Source of the DNA: Adenanthera pavonina
Lineage: Eukaryota; Streptophyta; Magnoliopsida; Fabales; Fabaceae
Assembly (NCBI GenBank): GCA_026686845.1
Contig: JAIVEN010000003.1
Span: 4,342,501 to 4,406,500, forward strand
Reading direction: 5' to 3'
DNA length: 64,000 bases
Positions 46,596 through 57,385 of the stretch are shown piece after piece. The notes beneath the pieces are model-generated. The model was not told the origin of the DNA and did not search any database. It saw nothing but the letters and a program-made list of their open reading frames with translations. Made by a program: the position numbers and the translations under genes. Within the stretch, counting starts at the first letter, position 1; every line of letters starts with the position of its first letter.

Positions 46596-47910
46596 TCACA
46601 TCTTGGAAGGCTTTGGGAAGATATCTGGAGTGAATTTCTGGGCAGCACTCAAACTTCCCTTGATCTTCATGGCACCCCTGAAATCATAAATCACCACAAA
46701 AATTGCATGCACATAAGTACAAGAGTGAAAAAGAAATGGCTGTTTAGATTTACCGATAGTTCAGATTTACTTTAAGATTCTCGTTTTACAGAACAAATCA
46801 AATGAGAATCTCAGTAAATACAATCGATTAAAACACTCAATCCCCTGAGTGGAATTACCCAAAAAGAAAAGCTAAACATTGAAGAATTCATTGAAAAACG
46901 CAATACCTTATAAAAGCCATTTGCGGATTCAACTTCCCCAAGGCAACTTTCACAAAATCCTCATCCTTGAATGAAAATGTCGCATCAGGCTTCCCTCCTT
47001 TGTATGGCCCTAAATATACACATAACCAAATAGCCATACCACTCAGCATGGTTCTTCCCAAAATATGAGTCAACTGGTTTGAGAAAATGGTTAAATTCAC
47101 AGCCCAATGTCAACAAATACGTAAGAGGATAATTTTGGTTGCTTGAAGGAATTTTAAATCTTAAAATTCTCATCTATGTACAGAGTAAGGCTCTGCTTAT
47201 GGTACAGTCCAGTAACGGTACAATATTGAACTTGTCAGGGATCAGCACACAACTTCTTAATTTACAGAATTCGTTTGACAAATTAGTGCTGTAACTGACT
47301 TCGCTGCTGTGATAGAAAAATAAGTTTGCACCTTACAAAAAGATAGCAGTCTAAAACACCTATTTTGCTGCTATATATTTCAGATGCTTCCCATAATTAC
47401 AATGCCTCATCTTGGTTGTAGTCAGAGGTATGTGCTTCAGATATAAAATTTCATCAGGCAGAACAGACATATGGTAAACAGGAACAATCATTCAACTTTC
47501 CTTCGTAAAATAAAATGCCTCGTGAAATTGATCACTCAAAAAAAATGCCTAGTGAAATCATTATGAGGAGAAAGAAATAAAAATAGAGGAAAAAAAAAAA
47601 GAAGTTGGAAAACCTAACCTTTATTGACCTCCCCTTTCTTGAGATCAACGGTGTAGATGACCTCGTCGACTCCAATTTTCTGTAATCGATGCAGGAAAAG
47701 TGGAATTAAGCAAGGTGAAAGGATGAGGATAATTGCGAGGGAGAAGGAAGAAAAAAGAAGAAAAGAAAAGAAACGGTGGAGGACCTTGGGGCCAATCTGA
47801 ATCTGATAGACGAGGCCAATCTTGTCGGTGAGCTGTTTGCCGGCGTCAGTGGAGAGATGCTGCTTCATCTGCTCAAAAATAGCGTCGGACTTGAGCTCCG
47901 AATTGGCCAT
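46596..47910 (-). CDS. SCP2: Sterol carrier protein 2 (SCP2)
   Basis: Four exons: 47910-47785, 47679-47619, 47009-46907 and 46677-46596; GT-AG introns; 372 nt, 123 aa. This is the single-domain SCP2 of plants, a small lipid-transfer protein of the peroxisome matrix that binds fatty acids, acyl-CoA and sterols. Family text is easily read: LKSDAIFEQMKQHLSTDAGK, YTVDLKKGEV, DATFSFKDEDFVKVALGK, GAMKIKGSLSAAQKFTPDIF. The length equals that of the Arabidopsis protein. The C-terminus is SKM rather than the usual SKL; SKM is an accepted plant PTS1 variant, so import should still work. A second in-frame ATG two codons upstream (47916) also has a good context and may be the true start. Confidence 0.93.
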
Positions 47911-47916
47911 CACCAT

Positions 47917-48701
47917 CCCGTCTTTACCTGCTTCTCCAAACTTGCTTGCGATGAACACAGCTTTCGTACTATCATAAATAAGACGAATGAGGGATGGGAC
48001 AACGAGATCAACAGATCAGGATCGGATGAGGAACTCTCACGCATCCCAATGTTGCGTCTTGCTGACATAAGCATAAACTGGGCTGGGTCCATTTTATCTA
48101 TTTTTTTTCGGCCAAATATTTTAACCAAAGTGTTCTTGAGGTAGACCAATATTACCTATTTACCTTTAAAATTAATTTTTATATGTAAAAACAATTTAAT
48201 TAATTCAGAATATGTTTAGATTAGAGTTTAATTCGAAATAAAATTAATGTTTCATAATTAATTTCAATAAAATTAAATCATAAAATAGTTGAAGCAACAA
48301 ATATAAATAAGTCACTTTTTTGGCATAGTTAATTCTCTAAATGAATTTGGACATGTTTAACTAACTCAACTTATAATTAATCTTAGATTGAAGAAGCACT
48401 TTTAAACTCTTAAAAATTGATCCAAACATGCGCTATTGTCACCTTAAATTAATTTCATTATATTAGAATAGAATTGAACTGATCTATTTAATCCCTAATG
48501 GCCTTGCCAAAATTGCTCGTGACTTTGTTGGTTTTCCAACCATGAGATCGGTTGCTTGTAACAAGGTTTAGGCCTCTTATTTCCCTCTTCAAGATATATA
48601 TAAATATATAATTAGACTGAATTGATGTTAAGATATGTTTTATGATGATTAAATAATGGACCTTTTTTTTCTTGACTAACGATTGAATAATGGACTGTCT
48701 C

Positions 48702-48733
<32 letters not shown>

Positions 48734-49505
48734 AAATGTATTAAGGTGTTTTTTTGGATACCAAGGGGCCCAAAACCCAACGGATATTTTCGATATTTGT
48801 TTAATCAAACATATTTTCAAATTCATACATTTGTATAAAACTCTAACTAAATTTGTTAAAAAATAATTATTTATAAAATTTTAAAATGTAAAAAATCACT
48901 TAAAAATATAAATCAAATGGATTAAAACTCATTAAACTTCAAAATTTAATGTGATTACCAGATATTGACTGATTTAATTAAAAAAAATTCAATAAATTTT
49001 CTAGTTGGCAAAACTGATCAGGCCAATTTCTACTACGCTCTTAGTTAAGTAATCATTACTATTTGACAAAAAAAGTATGCATTATTATAATAATAACTCA
49101 ATAAAACTATATTGATTTAATTATTTTTAAAGTGCAAGTACAAAAATTATGTATCATTTGCCAAATTACTTTTTATTCATTTTCATTATATATACTGAAC
49201 AACTCTTCAAATTAATTCGAAGTGATTTTAGTTTAGTTACGAATAATCCAAAATAAAAAAAAATTTGATAATCAAAAGAAATTTTTTTTAATATAGTTAT
49301 AATTTTTTTAACTATTCATATGATATCTTGTTGGGCTGAGGTAGGCCTTTTCTAATTGCAATTTGGATTATGAGGAGGAGTCCCAATGAATCATAGACTA
49401 CAACGATCAAGTTGAAATTGAGCCCAAAACATAAAATTCCTCAGGATTATAGTTGATTTTGTCCACATTTTTAACTTATTTTTCGAAGTGTTCACCTAAA
49501 AAAAC
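47917..49505. other. SCP2 5' flank and intergenic sequence
   Basis: The first 250 bases are the SCP2 5' UTR/promoter. Beyond lies AT-rich sequence with an (AAT)n microsatellite at about 48703-48731. No exon was found. Confidence 0.4.
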
Positions 49506-49916
49506 TTAGGACCTATTTGGTTCTGTTTCTGAAAACAGTTTTTCTGTTTTACCAAGAGAACGGGAGGAGTCCCGGAGGATGAGAGGTGAGAGGGAGAGGA
49601 GAGATTAAGTGAGTGGAAGAGCAGATGGACTGCTTAACACATAATTAAAGACATAAATTAAATATGCAGAGTTGAGATGTTCTGGAATGAACAAAGGCGG
49701 TAGAACCAGTCAACTAGTTCATCAGAAGAAGGCAATGATATGATGCAGTACAATAAATATGTTTAAAATAAGTTTATTAAAACTAAACAGGAGAAGGAAA
49801 GACTTACAGGAGAAGGAGGAGAGAAGAGAAGGAGGAGAAGGCTTAGCTCTAGGTATCACACTCTAGCTCATGAGGACTCGTGATAACTAATGATGCCTAA
49901 CAAGTGAGGCAAACAT

Positions 49917-49928
49917 CACTTATATAGA
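49917..49928 (-). promoter_or_regulatory. TATA box of the pararetroviral promoter
   Basis: TCTATATAAGTG on the minus strand lies downstream of the last viral ORF. About 60-150 bases further on are pyrimidine-rich CTCCTTCTCT stretches and a TTTAATAAAC polyadenylation-like signal (near 49779-49788). This resembles the pregenomic promoter/R region of caulimovirids. Confidence 0.5.
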
Positions 49929-50473
49929 CGGGCTAAGCTACTGTTTGAATAGTATTTGACTTGGAAAATGGTACTTGTTTGAACAGTTCCGGTTACTACT
50001 TTTGCACAGTATCTACCGACACTACAGTGTTTACTGTGGATACAATGATTTGTCAATACTATAGTGCTCTGTTTAAGTACAAAAGTTTAATCTTCATTTA
50101 AATCAACAATAAATTCTTCTTCGTCTTCGTCTTGGTTTTCCGAAGCTGATAAAGAAGTTGTCTAATTTGTTGAAGGAGTTTGCTCTTGTTGTTACAGAAG
50201 TTGCAATACAGTGTTAAGTTGGTTTACTAGGCTAGCCTTGTCTGTAGATGCTGCCAGCATAGCTTGAATCCTGGTCTTTTGATTGAGGAATTTGCTTTTT
50301 TCCGTCATGCAAAGGTGTCTTGGATTTTCTTTAAACCATCTTTTGACTGCTTTTGCATCAATTCTCCGGATATCAAACTTGGCCCACCATCTTACAGAAG
50401 GGATTCTGTGTAGTACTGGTAGTAAGGTTGATCCATGAGTGTTTGGAGAGAATCTGTATTTCCAGATTAAAAT

Positions 50474-51564
50474 CTAGGATGCAGATAGTTTTGAAAAATA
50501 ATGAAGATCTATAGGAAATGGATCTTCACTATGGTTAAATTTTTGTTTGAAAAGCTCAAAAGCTTGTACAACTTTTGGCGACATAATTTCTGGGATTGGT
50601 CCAAAGAAATTCCACCAGTGAACAAACCATTGAGGAAAATCATACCTGGTTTTTGTTTTGAAATAAATGAACCAAGTATGTGACCAGAGTTCATTTTGAA
50701 AATAAAAAAACATGGTACCATGCATCAACATAGTCCCAATAGTTATACCCTTCCGAGTCATATGGTATCCCAAAAAGTTTTGGTTTTTCTAAAGATTGTC
50801 CCCACCGGGAAGGGGTGAGAACATTTTTTATTTGGAGAGTACTATGAGTTATCATAGGTCCAGTTCTTTTATCATTCTTTCGTTCAATAGTAATTGACTC
50901 AGAATGAACCAGGATGAACTCGTAATATTCTCTAGTTTTCTTCATATTTAGTGGCTTATAATGAAATCTCGGAGGGAAGACATTAAGGGCCACCTGGTTT
51001 GGGTTTGTATGATAGAACTCGAGTTCTATCTAGACCAAATTCCTTACTTGGCTTTCTTTATGAATATAAGGAGTGGTCATGTTTGCTTGTGTTTGTGGGA
51101 CAATTGCTTTTGAAGATGATGCAACTGTCATTTGGTTTTGAGAAGCAGATTGTGTAAGATTGTTTTGTAAAATTTGGGGTAATTAGCAAAGCCGATCATA
51201 TTCTTGTTTTGAAATGATAGCTTGCTTGTTTACAATTTGTTGCCAAGTGGTTTCAGGCAACTGTTTTTGGGTATAGGCCTGTGCATAGGATGCAACAGTC
51301 CTTTTAGAAAAGGGTTTATTTTGGATATCCTGGGTTGATAACCCAGATGGAGTGGATGACTCCGTTTAAAGCTTCTGCTGTTGGGATCCTTGAGTTTGAG
51401 ATCCAAATTGTTGCAAAATATTTTTTCATAATTGCTTCCAGTTCTGAGCTAGAAGCTGTTGTTTGACTTTGGGCATCTTGAAAAACACTCTTTTGTTTTT
51501 CTTTTTCTTCATCGAGATCTTTCTTTTTTCTGGGCATTTTGAAGAGGGGTTTTTGTTGTTTCAC
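50474..51564 (-). pseudogene. Second ORF of the caulimovirid (unknown function)
   Basis: Three overlapping broken frames (51564-51316, 50993-50691, 50773-50474) together read as one protein. It has a Lys/Glu-rich N-terminus with a QTTASSSELEAIMKK stretch, then a middle and an aromatic C-terminal part (PQWFVHWWNFFGP). It lies downstream of the RNase H region. Such an extra ORF, with no known function, is reported for florendoviruses. Frameshifts and stops, including one near 51.0-51.3 kb, make it non-functional. Confidence 0.5.
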
Positions 51565-51599
51565 TTAAATATTCAGATATTACATACCTTGTAAAAATT

Positions 51600-53960
51600 C
51601 TCAGGTAAGGAAATCTGGTAGAGAGTTTGATGTGCCTTTGATAAATTCAATGTCAAAATCAAAAACACTTAGAATAGCTTGTCATCAGGCAAAAAGTTGT
51701 TTTGATGCAAGGTTTTTAACATCCTTTTGTAAAATGTCTTTTGCATATTTACAATCAATTTGACCTAAAAACTTTTGATTTAACAAGTTAGATTGAAATT
51801 TGGAAATGCATAAAACAATTACCAAAATTTCTTTTTTGACTGTGGAATAGTTCTGTTAAGTGTTATTCCAATATTTAGACGTGAAAGAGACTATTTTCTC
51901 TTTGTCATTTATCTTTTGTTTAAGAATGTCACTATAACCAATGTCAGAGGCATCTGTTTCAACAATTTTGTAGGCAGAAGGATCTGGAAGGCTAAGACAG
52001 GGAAGCTGCTTAACCTGTGATTTGATTTGCCTTACAATATTTGAATGGATATCTGTACATGTAGGAGGATTTGTTTTGAGACGTTGATGAAGAGGTTTAA
52101 TAAAGTTGCTAAGATGAGGAATAAATTCAGCAACATAATTTAAACATCCCAAAAACCTTTAAAGTTATGTTTTATTAATGATTTGATCAGGAATTTGTCA
52201 GCAAATTGAATTGCTCTTTCAATTGGAGTAATTGATCCTTGGCAAATCCAATGTCCAAGAAATCTTACTTTAGTTTGAAACAGACTAATTTTGGGTTTAA
52301 AAACTACCAAACCATTTGTTTTTGTGATGCGAATAAACTTATAAATATGTTTGAAATGTTCTTTAATTGAGTGAGAATAAACCAATACATCATCAATGTA
52401 TACAATAATGAATTGACTATTATCATTGAAGATTTCATTCATGATCCTCTGAAATTCAGAATGAGCATTTTTTAAACCAAAAGACATAACATTTCACTCA
52501 TATTGTCCAAAAGGGACAATAAAAGCAGTTTTATACCTATCCTTTTCAAAAATTTGAATTTGCCAAAATCCAGATTTCATATCGAATTTTGAAAAGATTT
52601 GTGCAGAATACAATCGTTTTAATAAATCAGATTTGCTTGGAATTGGATACCTGATCCATTGCAAAGCTTCATATAAAGGTTTGTAATTAATGACAAGACG
52701 AGGTGCTCCACGTTCAATTTCTGCATTCTTATTAACATAAAAAGCAGCACAAGACCATGGGCTTCTAGATCTGCGGATTAGTTTTTTATCTAGAAGATCT
52801 AGAATTTCTTTTTTACAAGTTTTAAGAAGTTCTGGACTCATTTGAATAGGTCTAGCCTTTGTTGGGATTTTCTTTTCAGAATAATCCTCTTCATAAGGTA
52901 GATCTATAACATGTTGTTTGTGATTCCAAAAAGCATTTGGTAAATCCGAACAGATTGTTTAGTGAATTTCTTTAAGACACTATTGAATTTGGTTTTGAAC
53001 ATGCTTTAGACATAGTTGTTCCTCTATTCGTTTAAAAGAGATGTCTTCTTTTAAAAAATTAATTTGTTGTTGTTTTGCAGAAAGGAGATTTAACTCTTTG
53101 ATTCTGGGATTTTGTGTAAAAGGAAACAAAATTGTTTTTCCTAGATGTTGTTTTGAAATTCCATCTTCATTAGTTAAATATGGCTTAAGTAAATGCGCAA
53201 AAGGTGCCCCAAGAATAATCTCAGATCTCATTATTTTAACTAATACAAATCGAGTTTTGATTTTTAAACCTTGATTTTCAATAACAACATTTGAAATTTT
53301 ATACCAAACTTGTAGAGGTGATTTTTCTACACCCTAAACCTTTCAATAGTTTTTTCAAAATATTTTGTATGGATGATGCCTTATCTAAAACAGTTAGCAT
53401 CACCTCTTGTGTCAAATAAAACATCTTGTTCTAAAATAAATTCATTGTTTATGATGATTCTTGCACGGATATAAAACTTTTGAGTTAATACCCTTGAAAT
53501 CAAGTTTAAGAATGGTTCAGCAAGATTGTTTGCTTCCTGTTCATTATTAAAATCTTGACCTATTTTAGGAATTTGATTTTTTGAAAATTCGTTGTTTTGG
53601 ACTAATGGATTTGCTGCAAGTTAGACATCTTGAATTTGGGATATCGCTTTAGCATGAGTTTGTTGTTGAAGTTTAATGAAACGAATTTCAGTTTTAAGAT
53701 TTTGTACTTCATGTTGAAGATCTAAAAGAGTTGATTGTTGAGGGATTTGTTTAAATTTTGCAAGAGTTTGGGTAAGATCGTATTTGTTTGAGGAAACTAA
53801 AGGTTTTGACTTAGAAAAGTTGGGTGTTTCATTTAGAAGATCTTTGATTTTAAGAAGATATTCTCCTTTGTCGGAATTTGGAAGTTTATTAATGATATCA
53901 AAAAGGAGATATTGTTCCTTTGTAATAATATTAATACTTGAAGATGAGTTTTCTAGAAGA
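51600..53960 (-). pseudogene. Caulimovirid protease / reverse transcriptase / RNase H, broken
   Basis: A protease-like stretch lies at about 53.4 kb (DTRGD). The reverse transcriptase is split into two frames (52841-52494 and 52487-52140) by a stop at 52494-52496. The second frame holds the YIDD catalytic box. Next comes an RNase H region (52152-51856) with ETDASD. Additional stops interrupt 53.0-53.9 kb and 51.6-51.85 kb. The enzyme is of the pararetroviral type, with no integrase following. It is disabled. Confidence 0.75.
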
Positions 53961-55800
53961 TCATCATTTTGATTTTGTTAATATCTTCCGAAGAACTCTT
54001 CTCAAATTCAGACTCAGAAGTTTCAATTAAAAGATTGTTTATCTGTTCAAGAACAGATTCTTCAATATTTTGAATCTTCTTAAGTTTTCTAGTAATCCTA
54101 CAATATTTGGGAATATGACCTGGTTTACCACATTTAAAACAGGTAATTTTTCCTTTCTTATGAGAATTGAATTTAGGTTTTGTATAAAATTGGGGAGGTG
54201 TATCTTGCTTATATTTTTTGTGGATATTTTTGGGTTTTTGGTGATAATTTTTTTTGCGAGGTTTGTTTTGCTTGCAAGGTGGAAAACCGAATTGTTCACA
54301 AAAAATTCCCAATTTTTTTTTATTTGATACCTTTTCTTTGGCAAGTTGATGCTGTAGTTTGTCAACTTGACAAATCTTAAGAGCAATCTTTTGAACATAA
54401 AATACTAATTGTCCATATGTCAAATACACATAAGGGATTTTGCCATCATTTAGATTTCTAATTTTTTCCCTAACCTTATTACCAAGAGAAGTTGGTAATC
54501 TGGCTAAGAATTTTTCTTTCCAAAATGGCTGGTTCGAATCTTCCCTTGTGAGAACTCGACTAAGGAATGTATCCTTATACCATCTAAAATTAGATAACGT
54601 TCTGCACTTGAGATTTGAAAGAAGTTCTGCAGATCGATCTTGCCATAAAGAGGGATCACCAATGAAATGTTTAATAATTGTATAAATAAGTTGGTTTGTT
54701 GAATCAGGTATAGGTTGACCATCATGAGTAATGGGAGTCCCATCTGATTGGGTTTTTACAGAGGAATAGATTGTATCTTTATCTTCAGAAGAAAGATAAA
54801 AATGCCACCAACCTTTTAGTTGACCAGTAAATCCAGAGACTAAAAGATCAGTAATCTATTCATCTGTATAATTATGTTGGATTTGGTAAGCATTACTTAC
54901 CATTGTCATGTGCTGAAGAGTTTGGAGAATGTTGGTCTCGTTTTGGCCATCTATGTTCCATTCATAAACATTATCAGTATAAAAAGATTTAAAGTTTTGA
55001 TTTACTCTTTCTTCCACAAGAATATCTAGAGGGCTGGCTCTATGGTAGTAGAGCTTGGTTGGTTTTTTCCAGTGTTATTGGTTTATGTGGAGAGGTTGTT
55101 CACTGGTTTCTTCTTCAGATGTTTGGGAGAATCTTTATGAAGGGCATGTATTGCCTTTGTTTTTGAAGATTCGGTAGATTGTGGGGTTTCTGGAATAATT
55201 GTTTGGCTATTTTGGATTTGGGCCATTTTTTCTTTAATCTGATCCATAATTTTGGATTTAAATTTTCATTGTAAATCAGCCTTTTGTTCGGGAGTAAACT
55301 CAAATGGTTTGAATAAAGGTGTTTGAATTTTCAGAGATTTAAATTCAGTTTCGGGTTTAGATTGAAAATCTGATTGTTGGACCAAACATTCACCTATCTT
55401 TTGGAGATAAAGATTAGTGTAATTGTTCTGTTCAACAATTCCTTTAATATCATTAGAATTTATTTCTTGAGAAGTATGTTTAAATTTAAAAGGAGAAGCC
55501 TAAATAGGGTGGTCTTTATCATCTATTTTTCCTGGAATTTGGATAGTTTTAGGAGGTGGAAATCCTGAAGAAATCGTTTTGTTAGAGGTTTTCCAATCCC
55601 TTTTAATAACATCAATATTCTGAAAATATGGATAATCCAAATTCTGATCTTGGGCATATGCCTCAAACCAATCAAAAAATGGAATATTCATTTGTATTAT
55701 TTCAAGGAATTTGTAAAATTGTGTCTGAATAGACTTTCTTACGGATTCTTTGAAATTTTCCAAAAACCAATCTCTTTGGGGTGTATTTTATTTTGAATAA
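53953..55800 (-). pseudogene. Caulimovirid capsid region with CCHC knuckle, broken
   Basis: Frame 54429-53953 holds a Lys-rich stretch and then CFKCGKPGHIPKYC (CX2CX4HX4C) followed by an acidic tail, the usual end of a caulimovirid coat protein. Upstream pieces (54743-54504 and 55763-55500) belong to the same region, but frameshifts separate them. Confidence 0.65.
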
Positions 55801-55998
55801 AAATCTTTTTGCAAAGAAATTTTATCAATTTGAAATTCATTTTGTAGAACACTTATATCTTTTGGTTCTCCCAACGTTGAGTAATCAGGAGACTAAATAG
55901 ATTTTAAGTCATCTGGAATTTCAAGGACTTCATAATTAACTTGAGGAATGTTTGAGGAATTGCTTATTTCTGAAATAGAAACACTAGCCGATTTGGGT

Positions 55999-57100
55999 TC
56001 AGAAAGGGTTGTGGTACAGGCATGTATATAATAATTGGCGATTGTGGAAGTGAAGAACAAGAATGTCTTGAAGGTTCACTTGATATAGATCTGCAACCTT
56101 TATAGATAGAAGGTTGAGACCTATAAGTTTGAGAAATTGATTTTTAGGGTCTGTCAAAAGATAATTTAATTGTCCCATCATTGGTTTGTGTAATCATACT
56201 GATTTGTGGCATCATTTTGAGAATTGGCTGTGTAGCCTTTTCTATGATCCACTTATCTGGTAGTTTTACATCTTCCCACATGATTGTTTTAGGGATGGAA
56301 ACATTTACATTGTTATAATCAGTTAAGAAAACTGTTGTTTGGCCATTGTCAGGGAGAATTTGTGCATTTGTGGCATTTGAGTTTAAAACTTTATACTGTA
56401 TCCTGTATATTAAGGCAGCAGGTATAGATCTCGGTTTCATGTTTACACCGTGAAGTTGTATTCAAAGTTTAAGAGCTTCTAAAATATGTTCATCTTTTAA
56501 ATCTAGTGTTCTGTCTAGGAAGCAGTTAAAGTAAACAGGTCCATCATTTAGACCAATTTCTGCAGCTGCTAGCAGAGAATTAACATATGTATAATGTCTA
56601 ATATTTTGAAGACATACTAAACATGATACATTTAACCCTTTCCTAATTAGGGGTTTTATGGCTACTTGCACACATCCTATGTGTAAGTAGTTGTATTCTT
56701 TTTTATGTTTTTCAATTGATTTTTTCAAAAGAAGGAAAAAATCTTTATTTTCGGGTTTGATAGGAATTGATTCTTCAACTGTTCTGATTATGTAATCAGT
56801 TTTGAAGAACCATTTCTTATTTTTTTTTCATTTATCTCATAAAGAGCGTTTGGAACTATAGTTGGCAAAATCCAATTATCAAAATGTTGGTTTAAATTTT
56901 GAAAAGAAATTTCTTGTTTGAAAATCTTTTTACTTGTTGATGATTTTGATTCCTCATCATTTAAAATTGAATTTGAAGGAGTGGAGGAAGAACTAGAACT
57001 ACGATGTGAAGAGAAAGATAAAGAGCGGAGAAGAGAAAAACTTTTTTCAAAAACAAAAAACTCAGAAAACTTGTTTGATAAATCGGTTTTTTATAAATTG
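55999..57100 (-). pseudogene. Caulimovirid movement-protein region, broken
   Basis: Frames 56728-56462, 56440-56144 and 56181-55999 lie upstream of the capsid region and carry a 30K-like pattern (an IPAALIYRIQYKV stretch and a PDKWIIEKA stretch). A serine-rich leader (SSHRSSSSSSTPSNS) lies near 56.95-57.0 kb. Stops at 56460-56462 and elsewhere break it. The identity is inferred from position and general pattern. Confidence 0.5.
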
Positions 57101-57385
57101 TTCTGGAAAAAAGAAAAATAAAATAACAGAAAACTCAAAACATTTTTAAAGTGTTTTGTAGTTTTTGTTTTGGAAAACACAAGGAAATGTGAGAAACATT
57201 CACCTCATTAATGATAAAGTTATAAATTTTGAATAACTCATCTATCACTCATTAGTTATGATTTTAAGAACAATTATTCAAACAGATTTTTTTATTTTAT
57301 TGTTTTCAAAACTTATTCTCAAAAATAGTTTTATAAAATTGTTCTCAGAACAATAAAATAGAAAACACTGTCAAACATATCCTTA

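Larger units (their letters stand above)
49545..57100 (-). mobile_element. Endogenous caulimovirid (pararetrovirus) integrant, broken
   Basis: The minus strand holds, in order, a movement-protein region, a capsid region with a CCHC knuckle, a protease/reverse transcriptase/RNase H region and a separate downstream ORF, then a TATA box and leader-like sequence. This is the gene order of plant pararetroviruses (Caulimoviridae). There are no LTRs and no integrase, which argues against a gypsy retrotransposon. A second ORF after RNase H resembles the florendovirus layout; petuvirus-like is the alternative. Many stops and frameshifts break every coding part, so it is a fossil. Confidence 0.75.
49506..57385. 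mobile_element. Harbinger-type repeat interrupted by a pararetrovirus
   Basis: TTA GGACCTATTTGGTTCTG at 49506 pairs with the reverse complement at 57385, TTA GGATATGTTTGACAGTG. Both are followed by GTTTTCTG-like text (ACAGTTTTTCTGTTTT / AGTGTTTTCTATTTT). The right arm (about 57050-57382) also contains internal TTGTTCT/AGAACAA repeats. TTA outside both ends fits a 3-bp duplication. The roughly 7 kb between the arms is mostly caulimovirid sequence, so the virus seems to have landed in this element. Confidence 0.5.

Noticed and set aside
47776..48144. 122-residue plus-strand frame over SCP2
   Set aside because: It is antisense to SCP2 exon 1 and its 5' region, and SCP2 is unmistakable on the other strand.
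51600..53960. Possible gypsy retrotransposon
   Set aside because: No LTRs and no integrase after RNase H; movement- and capsid-like regions lie upstream, so a caulimovirid fits better.
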